64,000 nucleotides of DNA from Bacteroidales bacterium. GTDB lineage: Bacteria; Bacteroidota; Bacteroidia; Bacteroidales; UBA932. Positions 25,990 to 34,982 of the stretch are shown piece after piece. Made by a program: the position numbers and the translations under genes. The stretch spans positions 19,127 to 83,126 of the forward strand of contig JAFZIO010000032.1 in the NCBI GenBank assembly GCA_017554335.1. Direction: 5' to 3'. Below the pieces are notes generated by a model that saw only the letters and a program-made list of their open reading frames with translations, had not been told where the DNA came from and did no database searches. Within the stretch, counting starts at the first letter, position 1. The number at the start of each line of letters is the position of its first letter.

Positions 25990-27309
25990 CTATTTGCCGC
26001 CGGCAACGACTGCAGCGTACTTGTCGTACTTCTCCTGATAGGAGGCGTCGGTGGTGCGGAAGCGGAAGCATGCATTCTTGAGGTACTCGGCTACGGCCAC
26101 CTTGGTCTGCTCGTCGTCGAGGAGGTTGTAAGCCTGCTCGAAAGGCTCGATGCAAGACTTGAGGCTGGTCTCGAACTTCTCTATGAGGGCCATGTACTTG
26201 GCGTCGTCCATTTCGTTCTGGGCCTCCTCGGAGTATTTGACAGCCAGGTTGTAGAACATCTGGCCCTTGCCGATAAATCCGTAAGCGTACTTGGGATCGA
26301 TCTTGGCGCACTGGTCGTAAGCCACTACTGCTTCCTCGGTCTTGCCGAGCTGGTTGCAGATATTGCCTTCCACATAATAGAGCGAAGGGTTGTTGGGCTC
26401 GTTCTTCTTGGCCTCGTCCAGAAGCTCGAAGAGACGGTCGGTGCTGCCGTTGTTGTTGATGTAGTAGTTGATAAGGCCGACCAGGATGCTCTGGCTCTGA
26501 GGGAACTTCTGGAAGCCTTCCTCAAGATAGTCCTTACCCTTCTCGGCGTCACCCTTCTTCTCCGCTATGTCGGCAAGCTTGGCGAAAGTCTCGCCGCCGT
26601 CACCGTAGTAGCCGATATCATAGGAACGCTTGAAGAACTTCTCTGCGCGGTCCATATCACCGACAAGCCATGCGGTAAAGCCGGCGTTGTAGATGGAGTT
26701 GGAATCCAGCTGGCTGAGGGGCTCAGCCTCACGGGCGATAGCGGCAGACTCGAAGAGCTCGGAAGCTTTCTTCAGGTCACCGAGGGTATAGGCGGTATAT
26801 GCCTCCTCGTTGAATTTGCCGGAGATGGAAAGCATTGCTCCGGTGATATCCTTGGTCTTCTGGTGCTTGACATCCAGCTCGCCGGCCTTGATATAAGCAT
26901 CAAGGGCACTCATAAGGGCATTTTCGTAGATAGGCTTGGTAACCTCGATGATTCCCAGCTGACCCATTTCGTTGTAATAGTAGTTCCTGGTAGGATAAAC
27001 TTCCTTCTCCCAGGTCTGGCCGTTCAGGACAACCTGCTCGACGGACAAAGGCTTCTCATTGTTGGAAACGAGCTGAACCTCGTTCTTGTTGGCGCCGATC
27101 CATCCGCTTCCTGCAGGTGCATCGTATGCATCCACGAGAGTCTGGCCGTATTTGATCCAGGTTGTGTACTTCTCGGCTTTCTTGGGATTCTCCACATCAG
27201 CCTTAGCTTTCTGCACTGCAGTCTGGGCGGCTGCGATACTCTTGACCTGAGCGTTCGCTGAGGTAAATGCGACGGCTGCAAGAGCCAAAACCATCAATAC
27301 TTTTTTCAT
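25990..27309 (-). CDS. Exported TPR-repeat protein
   Basis: A 439-residue protein with signal peptide MKKVLMVLALAAVAFTSANA and tetratricopeptide repeats through most of its length. Clear units include YTAYTLGDLKKASELFESAA, AGFTAWLVGDMDRAEKFFKR, YVEGNICNQLGKTEEAVVAYDQ and YGFIGKGQMFYNLAVKYSEEA. It is presumably a periplasmic scaffold or adaptor; no enzymatic domain is seen. It lies 13 bases downstream of gyrA and is probably cotranscribed with it, then terminated by a hairpin. Confidence 0.87.
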   Translation of the reverse strand: MKKVLMVLALAAVAFTSANAQVKSIAAAQTAVQKAKADVENPKKAEKYTTWIKYGQTLVDAYDAPAGSGWIGANKNEVQLVSNNEKPLSVEQVVLNGQTWEKEVYPTRNYYYNEMGQLGIIEVTKPIYENALMSALDAYIKAGELDVKHQKTKDITGAMLSISGKFNEEAYTAYTLGDLKKASELFESAAIAREAEPLSQLDSNSIYNAGFTAWLVGDMDRAEKFFKRSYDIGYYGDGGETFAKLADIAEKKGDAEKGKDYLEEGFQKFPQSQSILVGLINYYINNNGSTDRLFELLDEAKKNEPNNPSLYYVEGNICNQLGKTEEAVVAYDQCAKIDPKYAYGFIGKGQMFYNLAVKYSEEAQNEMDDAKYMALIEKFETSLKSCIEPFEQAYNLLDDEQTKVAVAEYLKNACFRFRTTDASYQEKYDKYAAVVAGGK

Positions 27310-27322
27310 TGTCTATCAGATT

Positions 27323-29842
27323 TTAATTAGTTTCAATTGTCTCTTCAGTTTCCGGAGCAACATCCTGTTCCTCCTCTTTCGGTACCGGGCAGACGGCCGC
27401 TATGGAGTCTCCCTCGCGTATGTTGATCAGCCTGACGCCCTGCGTGGCACGGCCTGCGACTCTGATGTCGGTCACGGACATCCTGATCGTGAGTCCGGAC
27501 TTGTTGATAATCATCAGGTCGTTATCTTCTGTCACAGACTTGATTGCAACAAGCGGGCCAGTCTTTTCGGTGATGTTTATGGTACGTACGCCCTTGGCGC
27601 CGCGGGCGGTCTTGCGGTACTCCTCCGGAGAGGTACGCTTGCCATAGCCGTTCTCGCTGACTACCAGCACGGTACGGGAAGCGTAATCGGCATCCTGCGG
27701 GTTCGCGGAAAGGGCTCCGATTACCTCGTCGTCCTCTTCGATGTTGATACCGCGGACGCCGGAAGAATTGCGTCCGAGGCTGCGGAGCTCCTCCTCGTCG
27801 AAGCGGCAGCAGCGGCCGTTGCGGGCGGCTATCATTATCTCATGCTTGCCGTCGGTAAGCAGGGCGTCGAGCAGTTCGTCTCCCTCGCGGATGTTGATGG
27901 CTATGATGCCCTTGTTGAAGCTGCGGGAGTTGGTGTAGTCGGCCAGGTCGGTCTTCTTGATGACGCCGCGCTTGGTCACCAGTATCACGTAACGCTCGGC
28001 ATCCGCGTCCGCATTCTTGGGCAGAGGGATGTTGAGGTAGGTGCGTATCTTGTCTTCCGCGTCGATGGAAAGCAGGTTCTGGACGGCACGGCCCTTGGAT
28101 GTGCGGGTACCCTCCGGCAGCTCGTAGACCTTCTTGCAGTAACGTACGCCCTTGTCGGTGAAGAAGAGCATCACGGAATGCATGTTGGCCACGTAAATGT
28201 GCTCGATGAAGTCTTCGTCGCGGGTGGCGCTGGCCTTCTTGCCCACGCCTCCCCTGCTCTGGGTCTTGAATTCGCTGAGCGGGGTGCGCTTGATGTAGCC
28301 CATGTGGGATATGGTGATGACCACGTCCTCGTCGGGATAGAAGTCCTCAGGGTTGAACTCGTCGGCGCTGAGTGTTATCTCGGTGCGGCGGGGGTCGCCG
28401 TACTTGGCCTTCATCTCTGCGGACTCGGACTTGACGATGGCGAGCTGCTCGCTCTCGCTGGCGAGGATCTCCTGGCAGCGGGCGATAAACTTCTCCAGGT
28501 CGTCGTATTCGGCCTGCAGCCTGTCCTTCTCCAGACCGGTGAGCTGGCGCAGACGCATTTCAACGATGGCGGCAGCCTGAAGTTCGGAGAATCCGAAGGT
28601 AGCTATGAGTTCAGCCTTGGCATCGTCCACGCTCTTGGAGTGACGGATTATGTGAATGATCTCGTCTATCACGTCGATGGCCCTGAGAAGACCTTCCAGG
28701 ATGTGGGCACGCTTCTGGGCCTTGTCGAGTTCGAATTTGGTGCGGCGCACCACCACCTCATGGCGGAATTCCACGAAGTTGGCGATCATCTCCTTGAGGG
28801 TGAGTGTACGGGGGCGTCCCCTCACCAGCGCCACGTTGTTAATGGCGAAGCTGGACTGCAGGGCGGTGTACTTGAACAGGGTGTTCAGCACCACGTTGGA
28901 GTTGGCGCCCATCTTGAGGGGTATCTCGATGCGTATGCCCTCGCGGCTGGTGAGTTCCAGCAGGTCGGCGATGCCTTCTATCTTCTTGTCACGGACGAGC
29001 TCGCCTATGTGGGCGATCATGTCCTTCTTGTTGACCATGTACGGAATCTCCGTCACCACGATGGTCTCACGGCCGTTGTCGGCAACTTCGATCTCCGTAC
29101 GGGCACGTACTACCACGCGTCCGCGGCCGGTGCTGTATGCGTCCACGATGCCCTGACGGCCCATGATGATACCGCCGGTGGGGAAATCGGGGCCCTTGAT
29201 ATGCTCCATCAGCTCCTCCGTAGTGATGTCGGGATTGTCGATGTAGGCGCAGATGGCGTCGCAGACCTCCCCGAGGTTGTGAGGGGCCATGTTGGTCGCC
29301 ATACCTACGGCAATACCGGCGGAGCCGTTGAGCATCAGCAGGGGCAGCTTGGTAGGCAGCACGGTGGGCTCCTGGAGGGAGTCGTCGAAGTTGAGCGTCA
29401 TGTCCACGGTATCCTTGTCGATGTCGGCGAGGATGTCTTCCGTCATCTTGGCGAGTTTGGCCTCGGTGTATCGCATGGCCGCAACGGGGTCGCCGTCCAT
29501 GGAACCGAAGTTACCCTGGCCGAAGACCAGCGGATAACGCTGGTTCCAGGGCTGCGCCAGACGGGCCATTGCGTCGTATACGCTGGAGTCGCCGTGAGGA
29601 TGGTACTTACCGAGGACCTCACCTACGATACGGGCTGACTTCTTGGTCTGTCCGCCGAAGCTGAGGCCCAGGCCGTCCATGCCGAAAAGCACCCTGCGCT
29701 GCACCGGCTTGAGGCCGTCGCGAACGTCCGGAAGGGCTCTGGACACAATGACGGACATCGAGTAGTCGATGTACGCCGTGCGCATTTCGTGATCTATTTC
29801 TACCGGCTCAATATAGCCGTGTACGATTTCTTCACTATCCAT
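27323..29842 (-). CDS. gyrA: DNA gyrase subunit A
   Basis: The DNA-breaking and rejoining subunit of gyrase, 839 residues. The catalytic tyrosine is Y125 in [10 protein letters not shown]. The quinolone-resistance region reads [17 protein letters not shown], with Ser86 and Asp90 at the Escherichia coli 83 and 87 positions, so no classic resistance change is present. The C-terminal beta-pinwheel begins near residue 500 and its GyrA-box is degenerate ([11 protein letters not shown]). It is about 840 residues, usual for Bacteroidota, with an acidic tail. It is the first gene of a two-gene unit. Confidence 0.96.
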   Translation of the reverse strand: MDSEEIVHGYIEPVEIDHEMRTAYIDYSMSVIVSRALPDVRDGLKPVQRRVLFGMDGLGLSFGGQTKKSARIVGEVLGKYHPHGDSSVYDAMARLAQPWNQRYPLVFGQGNFGSMDGDPVAAMRYTEAKLAKMTEDILADIDKDTVDMTLNFDDSLQEPTVLPTKLPLLMLNGSAGIAVGMATNMAPHNLGEVCDAICAYIDNPDITTEELMEHIKGPDFPTGGIIMGRQGIVDAYSTGRGRVVVRARTEIEVADNGRETIVVTEIPYMVNKKDMIAHIGELVRDKKIEGIADLLELTSREGIRIEIPLKMGANSNVVLNTLFKYTALQSSFAINNVALVRGRPRTLTLKEMIANFVEFRHEVVVRRTKFELDKAQKRAHILEGLLRAIDVIDEIIHIIRHSKSVDDAKAELIATFGFSELQAAAIVEMRLRQLTGLEKDRLQAEYDDLEKFIARCQEILASESEQLAIVKSESAEMKAKYGDPRRTEITLSADEFNPEDFYPDEDVVITISHMGYIKRTPLSEFKTQSRGGVGKKASATRDEDFIEHIYVANMHSVMLFFTDKGVRYCKKVYELPEGTRTSKGRAVQNLLSIDAEDKIRTYLNIPLPKNADADAERYVILVTKRGVIKKTDLADYTNSRSFNKGIIAINIREGDELLDALLTDGKHEIMIAARNGRCCRFDEEELRSLGRNSSGVRGINIEEDDEVIGALSANPQDADYASRTVLVVSENGYGKRTSPEEYRKTARGAKGVRTINITEKTGPLVAIKSVTEDNDLMIINKSGLTIRMSVTDIRVAGRATQGVRLINIREGDSIAAVCPVPKEEEQDVAPETEETIETN

Positions 29843-29867
29843 TTATTCTAGCTTCTTTATAAACGTA

Positions 29868-29875
29868 CAAATATA
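29868..29875 (-). promoter_or_regulatory. -7 box TATATTTG of gyrA
   Basis: An exact match 25 bases upstream of the gyrA ATG, divergent from the Clp-N gene promoter. Confidence 0.6.
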
Positions 29876-29898
29876 ATAAATATTTGCGAATTTTTATG

Positions 29899-29906
29899 CA
29901 TCTTTG
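29899..29906 (+). promoter_or_regulatory. -7-like box CATCTTTG of the Clp-N gene
   Basis: One mismatch from TAnnTTTG, ending 4 bases before the ATG at 29911. Confidence 0.4.
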
Positions 29907-29910
29907 TGGC

Positions 29911-30474
29911 ATGGATTTTCGCTTTTCCGACGTTTTTTTCAAGGTGCTGGAATTCAGCCGTGACGAGGCGGTGCGCACAGGCTGGCACAACATAGGTGCC
30001 GACCATATCATGCTGGCCGTACTGCGTCACGGAGACAACGGCGCATGCCGCGCCCTGGAGGCCTCAGGCGTTGATTTGACGGCCTTTAAATGCCATATAG
30101 ACGACGCCGTATTCGCAGATGAGGCCATCCCCTGGAAAGACAGGGAAAGCGTTAATTTGTGCGAGGGTGCTCAGAGCATGCTGCAGCACGCGGCGCTTGA
30201 AGCCGCCCGCTGCGGAGACGAGGTTTTGGAGCCCCTTCATTTCCTTCTTGCCGTATGCCGGATCTCCGGCAGCTACAGCCACGATTATCTGGATGATTGC
30301 GGCGTTTCACTGAAGGCCCTAGTAGAGGCCGCCGGGATTGAATGGTCTCAATACAGGCTGGACAGGAGGCACGACGGCGCATCCGCCGGCACACCTGACC
30401 CCCAGCTGCTTGCAGAGGCCATAGAGAAGCGTCTCCGGGAAGGTTATACCACCGACAACCCCAACGTCAGCTAG
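29911..30474 (+). CDS. Stand-alone Clp N-terminal domain protein
   Basis: A 187-residue protein made of two Clp-N repeats without any AAA+ domain. Repeat one is about 5-70 (FKVLEFSRDEAVRTGWHNIGADHIMLAVL) and repeat two about 75-145 (SMLQHAALEAARCGDEVLEPLHFLLAV). Such domains deliver substrates or adaptors to ClpA or ClpC; a free-standing copy resembles ClpS-independent adaptor or decoy proteins. The start at 29911 (MDFRFSD) fits the domain start and the nearby promoter box. It is a single gene, convergent with the next one. Confidence 0.82.
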   Translation: MDFRFSDVFFKVLEFSRDEAVRTGWHNIGADHIMLAVLRHGDNGACRALEASGVDLTAFKCHIDDAVFADEAIPWKDRESVNLCEGAQSMLQHAALEAARCGDEVLEPLHFLLAVCRISGSYSHDYLDDCGVSLKALVEAAGIEWSQYRLDRRHDGASAGTPDPQLLAEAIEKRLREGYTTDNPNVS

Positions 30475-30477
30475 GGG

Positions 30478-32061
30478 CTATTTGCCGCAGACAGGACGTA
30501 TAGAGCAGCCCGCGCCGCGGTTGTTGCTGACTACACGCGGGAAGTTCTGGGCAATATGGAGAATAAAGGCGTCGTGGGGCTCGCTCAGGTTGGCCGTAGA
30601 AGACCAGTAATATCCCATTGATCCGGCTTCCTGAACGCCGGAGGCGTTCCAGCTTGTACCGGCAGCGGGCAGAAAAATGGAGTTCCCTTCGTATCCGGGC
30701 TTCTTGCTCACCACCAGATAGCCGTTTACTCCGTTCCTGGGGGTCCAGGACCAGGTGCAGTTGTCGGTGCTCAGCAGTTCATCCATTTCGGCCTTGGTGG
30801 GCATCCTCCAGGGACGGCCCCAGCTGGCGAAGGCGGCGTCGTCACTCTCGGCCAGAAGCTCCACCCCGTCGTCCTTGTACTTGGTGGGAGGGTCGCCCCA
30901 CCTGTAGTTCTCCCATACGAAGCTGCCCTTGGGAGAGGTCTCTCCCCATGCGTAGAAGTCGCCGCCGGCCTGGGGCAGGGTCGCGCCCATGTTGCTGGTG
31001 GCCCAAAGGACGCTGAGACCAAGGTCCACGTAGGCGTGGCCGTTCTTCCTGTCCCCGTCTTCGTACAGAGGGAAATAGCCGGAAGTGATGGCGTTGCAGC
31101 CGTCGTCTATGGTAAGCGACGCCGAAGCGCCCACGTTATGGTTCGTAAACTCCTGTCCGAGGGCACGTCCGTTGACGGTCAGGTAGAGTATGCCGTCGAA
31201 GACGTATCTGTCGACAATGGGCAAGTTTATGGGGCCGCCTATGTACGCCTTGGTATGGGCGTGGAAGGCCGTGACGGAGAAGCATTTGTCCGGCAGCACT
31301 CCCAGGCTGGCAGCTGCGCTTGCCGGTACGATTTCGAAGCGGATCTTGAATTCGCCGGCCTTGCCGTCAACGGTACCGTCGCCGTAGTCGGGTATCACGG
31401 AGATTGCCTGTACGCCGCCGGCTCCGCGTCCGAGCTTGAATTCATTGCCGTCCTTCAACTTGAAGTAGACGAAGCTGTCGTCCACCTCCACGCTCTCGAA
31501 CAGGCCGCCGTTCACTCCGGGGGCACCGTCCTCGCCGGTCGCCTTGATCATTTTCTCCCAGGTCTTGCCGCCGTCGACGGACATGTACCAGTACTCGTTC
31601 TCTATCTTGAGCATAGGGGCGATGGAATCTTTTCCGTCCGCACCGTCGTCACCGGTCACACGCATTTTGTTCTGGTCCGGGTCGAGCAGGAAGTTTCCGT
31701 CGACCGTCCAGTACCACTGGCCGTCGGTATCCTGACGAACACCGATTACGGGAGATGTGCCGTCGGTTCCGTTTTCGCCGTTCTTGATTGTCGCGTTGCT
31801 GCCGTCGGAGAATGTGATTATATAACCGTCGCTGACTTCAGTGACTTTTTTCACAAAGACATAACCCTTTGCGCCGTCGATAAGAGCCTGTACGTTCTGT
31901 ATGTTATCGTTGTATGTATTAACGATATTCTCCAGCTCCGTCATGCGCTTTTCCAGTTCGGAAAGGTCGTGGCGGATGGCCGCATCGTCATATTTAAGGC
32001 AAGAAACAAGCGCGCCGGTCATAATGACCGCGGGCAAAAGAAGTCTTGAAAGTATCTTCAT
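30478..32061 (-). CDS. DUF4988 and Fibrobacter-paralogous-domain surface lipoprotein
   Basis: A 527-residue lipoprotein (Cys at about residue 21 in GALVSC). A short coiled coil (residues 30-60) leads into a DUF4988-like domain with GxNG/GxDG collagen-like turns (YIITFSDGSNATIKNG, DTDGQWYWTVDGNFLLD), then a mixed beta domain, and a C-terminal Fib_succ_major-type domain (about 340-527: HAYVDLGLSVLWATSNMG, DFYAWGETSPKG, RMPTKAEMDELL, YYWSSTAN, GCSIRPV). Related proteins are exposed on the cell surface in gut Bacteroidota and may bind glycans. No neighbour indicates a specific substrate. Confidence 0.82.
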   Translation of the reverse strand: MKILSRLLLPAVIMTGALVSCLKYDDAAIRHDLSELEKRMTELENIVNTYNDNIQNVQALIDGAKGYVFVKKVTEVSDGYIITFSDGSNATIKNGENGTDGTSPVIGVRQDTDGQWYWTVDGNFLLDPDQNKMRVTGDDGADGKDSIAPMLKIENEYWYMSVDGGKTWEKMIKATGEDGAPGVNGGLFESVEVDDSFVYFKLKDGNEFKLGRGAGGVQAISVIPDYGDGTVDGKAGEFKIRFEIVPASAAASLGVLPDKCFSVTAFHAHTKAYIGGPINLPIVDRYVFDGILYLTVNGRALGQEFTNHNVGASASLTIDDGCNAITSGYFPLYEDGDRKNGHAYVDLGLSVLWATSNMGATLPQAGGDFYAWGETSPKGSFVWENYRWGDPPTKYKDDGVELLAESDDAAFASWGRPWRMPTKAEMDELLSTDNCTWSWTPRNGVNGYLVVSKKPGYEGNSIFLPAAGTSWNASGVQEAGSMGYYWSSTANLSEPHDAFILHIAQNFPRVVSNNRGAGCSIRPVCGK

Positions 32062-32091
32062 AATTCGTACTAGCTAACCAACTATCGAGCG

Positions 32092-32099
32092 CAAAGATA
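32092..32099 (-). promoter_or_regulatory. -7 box TATCTTTG of the DUF4988 lipoprotein gene
   Basis: An exact TAnnTTTG match 30 bases upstream of the ATG. Confidence 0.55.
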
Positions 32100-32180
32100 G
32101 GAAAAAAATGAATACCGGGGCCACGAATCTGCAGTCCCGGCATCTATTGTGTTTTGGGGTATTTCGGAAAGCCGCAGGGC

Positions 32181-32284
32181 GAGACCGCACTTTCGGCCTC
32201 CTGCAACTAAAAATGCTGGCTCGACGCCTTCCAGAAGGGGCCGAGCCAGCATTTTTCTTCATATACCAGCGAAAGTGCGGTCTC
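32181..32284. repeat. 104-bp palindromic intergenic repeat, copy 1
   Basis: Outer arms GAGACCGCACTTTCG and CGAAAGTGCGGTCTC (15 bp), inner arms AAAAATGCTGGCTCG and CGAGCCAGCATTTTT (15 bp), and a small apical CCTTC-ca-GAAGG. Copy 2 (35870-35973) is the reverse complement over all 104 bases except one. Each copy lies just past a gene 3' end, and the inner stem with its A/T tracts could terminate transcription both ways. Confidence 0.85.
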
Positions 32285-32290
32285 ACCAGA

Positions 32291-32388
32291 GTTATCGCGT
32301 TTCGCAAGGGCGCCTGCGGCTCCCCCGAGGGGAAGGCGGCACTCTGCCGCCAGGGGGTAACGTGTAGTTATCGCGTTTCGCAAGGGCG
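32291..32388. repeat. 22-bp direct repeats around a 54-bp hairpin element at the fabF 3' end
   Basis: The 22 bases starting GTTATCGCGTTTCGCAAGGG occur at 32291-32312 and 32367-32388. The second copy encodes the FabF C terminus and stop. Between them, 32313-32366 holds hairpins CCCC-cga-GGGG and GGCGGCA-ctc-TGCCGCC, and its left part resembles the core of repeats A and B (GCCTnnGGCTCCC). This looks like insertion of a related element with duplication of the target, or a local slippage duplication. Confidence 0.6.
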
Positions 32389-33618
32389 GAACGCGATGCA
32401 GGCGTTGTGCCCGCCGAAGCCGAAGGAATTCGACAGGCCCAGCGTCAGCTGAGCCTTTACGGCTACGTTGGGGGTGTAGTCCAGGTCACACTCGGGGTCG
32501 GGATTGTCCAGATTGATTGTGGGAGGAACAACCCCGTCCTGCAGCGCCAGCACGGTGGCTATTGCCTCGGCGGCTCCGGCGGCTCCGAACATATGCCCGT
32601 GCATGGACTTGGTGCTGCTGATGTGGATCTTGTATGCATCATCGCCGAACGCCAGCTTGCAGGCGGCCGTTTCGGCAACGTCGTTCAGCTGGGTGCCGGT
32701 GCCATGAGCATTCACGTATACGCAATCGTCTGCGGAAGAGTAGCCGGCCTGGTCGAGGGCCTGGCGTATGCAGCGCGACTGGGTGCTTCCGTCGGGACGT
32801 GGAGCGGTGGCGTGATAGGCGTCGCAAGTGCTGCCGTAGCCGACCATTTCGGCGTAAATATGCGCACCGCGGGCGACGGCATGCTCCCACTCCTCGAGGA
32901 TGAGAACGCCTGCTCCGTCGGCCATCACGAAACCGGCACGGTCGGCGTTGAACGGGAGGCTGGCGTGCTTGGGATCTTCGGCCCTGGTGAGGGCGCGGGC
33001 GTTGCCGAATGCAGCGGCTCCGATGGGGATGGCGCAATGGTCGGTACCGCCGGCGATGATGGCGTCGGCGTATCCGTGGGCGATGGCCCTGAACGCCTCC
33101 CCCAGGGAATGGGTCGCCGTTGCGCAGGCAGTTACTATATCGATGCAGGAGCCCTGGGCGCCGTATTTAATGGCGATCTGGCCGCCTGCCATATCGGAAA
33201 TCATCGTGGGAACGAAGAGGGGGGAAATCCACTGTCCGGTGGGATCTTCGACCATCTTCTCAATTTCGCGCTGAATGGTTGCGAAGCCGCCGATTCCGGA
33301 GCTTACGTATGTGGAAAGCCTGTCGTTGGGTATGTTCTCGCCGGCGACCAGGCCGCTGTCTTTCATTGCCTGGAATGCCGCAGCCATCGCAAAAATGGTG
33401 AATGGATCCTGCTTGCGGATGAAAGGCTTGTCCATCCCGTAATCTTCGGGATTGAAATTGCGTATCTTACCTGCTATCTTGACGGGGAGACCCTCGGTGG
33501 GGAATTCGGTTATATAATCAATGCCGCAGACTCCGTTTTTGAGATTGTTCCAAAACGTATTTACATCATTTCCAACACATGAAATGACACCAAGTCCGGT
33601 TACTGCTACTCTTTTCAT
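32368..33618 (-). CDS. fabF: Beta-ketoacyl-ACP synthase II
   Basis: The condensing enzyme of fatty-acid elongation, 416 residues. The Cys-His-His triad is visible: C165 in VTACATATHSLGEAF, the histidine in VNAHGTGTQLND and that in STKSMHGHMFGAAGA. The C-terminal GLSNSFGFGGHNACIAF loop is typical. The ATG at 33618 is chosen over a 61-codon upstream extension because it starts MKRVAVTGLGVIS and follows a -7 box. Its stop lies inside a 22-bp direct repeat. It is monocistronic and divergent from the LytTR gene. Confidence 0.95.
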   Translation of the reverse strand: MKRVAVTGLGVISCVGNDVNTFWNNLKNGVCGIDYITEFPTEGLPVKIAGKIRNFNPEDYGMDKPFIRKQDPFTIFAMAAAFQAMKDSGLVAGENIPNDRLSTYVSSGIGGFATIQREIEKMVEDPTGQWISPLFVPTMISDMAGGQIAIKYGAQGSCIDIVTACATATHSLGEAFRAIAHGYADAIIAGGTDHCAIPIGAAAFGNARALTRAEDPKHASLPFNADRAGFVMADGAGVLILEEWEHAVARGAHIYAEMVGYGSTCDAYHATAPRPDGSTQSRCIRQALDQAGYSSADDCVYVNAHGTGTQLNDVAETAACKLAFGDDAYKIHISSTKSMHGHMFGAAGAAEAIATVLALQDGVVPPTINLDNPDPECDLDYTPNVAVKAQLTLGLSNSFGFGGHNACIAFRPCETR

Positions 33619-33637
33619 AAGGGTACTTTTTAGGCCG

Positions 33638-33645
33638 CAAATATA
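33638..33645 (-). promoter_or_regulatory. -7 box TATATTTG of fabF
   Basis: An exact match 19 bases from the fabF ATG. It lies only 12 bases from the opposing LytTR-gene box, so the two promoters overlap. Confidence 0.6.
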
Positions 33646-33657
33646 CAAACTTTTTCC

Positions 33658-33665
33658 TATATTTG
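33658..33665 (+). promoter_or_regulatory. -7 box TATATTTG of the LytTR-DUF4293-udp unit
   Basis: An exact match ending 7 bases before the ATG at 33673. Confidence 0.6.
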
Positions 33666-33672
33666 CAGGACT

Positions 33673-34563
33673 ATGCCTAAGCATTCGCCTACCGACCAGC
33701 TGCCGAGATTTCTGCTCGGAAAGCACCAGTTGATAATGACCGTTACCTTTGCGGCCTTCTTTTCTCTGGTGTTCCTCCTGGTAAGCGTTCCGCTTTCGCA
33801 CAATGCCTGGTTTGAGATCGGAAGGGGTGAGGCTTTCATGTTCACCGTTGTTTTTTATCTTATAGCCCTCTCCGTTGTCGTCATCAGCAAGGTGTTCATG
33901 TATATCCAGCGCAACGCGGATAATTTTCCTGTCTACCGTTATGTTTTATGGAACGTAACGGAGATCCTGCTTATTGCTCTTCTGTATTGCTTTTTTACTG
34001 TAGAAGGCGACAAGTTCGGGATAATCAGCCTGGAGAACAAGGCCCTGTGGCATCTCTGCCTGGGTGCCGTAGTATACGCAAGCATCTCTCTTGGCGTGCC
34101 CTATGTGCTTATGGCCCAATACTTCATGATTGAAGAGAGGGACAACACCATCCGCCTGATGAACTACGATACGGTGGTCAGCGATGTACCCATCAAGCCC
34201 AGCGAGGAAAAGCGCATTACGCTGTTCGACAACAACGGAGTGCTCAAGCTTTCCATCAGCCCGGACAACCTTTTCTTCATAGAATCAGACGACAACTACA
34301 TTCAGGTCTGGTACTCCGATGTGTCCGGAGAGCTGAAGAAATATATGCTCCGCTGCCGCCTGAAGACAGTAGAAGACAGTTTTACCGACAGCGACCTGGT
34401 TCGCTGCCACCGCAAATACATTATTAACATACGGAAGGTGCGAATGCTTATTTCCGAGCGTGACGGATATGCGGTAGAGCTCGACAGCGACGCAACTCCG
34501 CGCATCCCCGTATCCAAAACATACGAGCAGGCGGTGCTTGCCCGTTTTAACTCAAGATCCTGA
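33673..34563 (+). CDS. Membrane LytTR-domain transcription regulator
   Basis: A 296-residue protein with four hydrophobic helices (about residues 20-160) and a C-terminal LytTR DNA-binding domain (about 190-290) showing DNLFFIESDDNYIQVWY, LRCRLKTVEDSF, LVRCHRKYIINIRKV and the late PVSKTYEQAV. There is no receiver domain, so the signal would enter through the membrane part, as in LytTR-type transmembrane regulators. It is followed after 2 bases by DUF4293 and then udp. A second membrane-bound regulator, of AraC type, lies at 18425. Confidence 0.87.
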   Translation: MPKHSPTDQLPRFLLGKHQLIMTVTFAAFFSLVFLLVSVPLSHNAWFEIGRGEAFMFTVVFYLIALSVVVISKVFMYIQRNADNFPVYRYVLWNVTEILLIALLYCFFTVEGDKFGIISLENKALWHLCLGAVVYASISLGVPYVLMAQYFMIEERDNTIRLMNYDTVVSDVPIKPSEEKRITLFDNNGVLKLSISPDNLFFIESDDNYIQVWYSDVSGELKKYMLRCRLKTVEDSFTDSDLVRCHRKYIINIRKVRMLISERDGYAVELDSDATPRIPVSKTYEQAVLARFNSRS

Positions 34564-34565
34564 TT

Positions 34566-34970
34566 ATGTGGCAGAGAGTACAGACACTATATCTGGCATT
34601 GGCGACGGCCCTGATTGCCGCCATGTTTTTCTGTGATAAGGCGGACGGCGTAAGCTTCGTGTCCTACTGGCCTTATCTTGTAATGCTGATTCTTATCACC
34701 CTGCTTAACATCCTGGCACTTACGACCTACAAGATAAGGGTGTTCCAGGTGCGCACTACTGTTCTGTCCGCACTGCTTACCCTGGCCCTGCAGGCCTGGC
34801 TGGTGGTGGACTTCATCGTAACGGGCAACGACCCTTTGTTCCATGTCCCTGCGCTGTTCCCGATCGTGGCCGTAATTCTCGATGTTATGGCCGCCCGCGG
34901 CATCTGGGCAGACGAGCTCATGGTCCGCAGCTCAAGCAGGCTCCGTTCCAGCAAGCGAAACAAACATTAA
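34566..34970 (+). CDS. DUF4293 family membrane protein
   Basis: A 134-residue protein with four transmembrane helices, starting MWQRVQTLYLALATALIAAM, the usual opening of DUF4293. Function is unknown; the family is largely confined to Bacteroidota. The C terminus is basic (RSSSRLRSSKRNKH). It is tightly linked to the LytTR regulator upstream and to udp 12 bases downstream. Confidence 0.85.
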   Translation: MWQRVQTLYLALATALIAAMFFCDKADGVSFVSYWPYLVMLILITLLNILALTTYKIRVFQVRTTVLSALLTLALQAWLVVDFIVTGNDPLFHVPALFPIVAVILDVMAARGIWADELMVRSSSRLRSSKRNKH

Positions 34971-34982
34971 ACCACAATAATT

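Noticed and set aside
27842-29638. Long open frame antisense to gyrA
   Set aside because: A shadow of the highly biased gyrA codons on the opposite strand; no domain, promoter or start context. The same holds for long antisense frames over rpsA, dnaK, S9 peptidase, recG and anSME.
32104-32452. Plus-strand frames across the 104-bp repeat
   Set aside because: They translate the palindrome and the fabF antisense strand; the same peptide fragments reappear at the other repeat copy.
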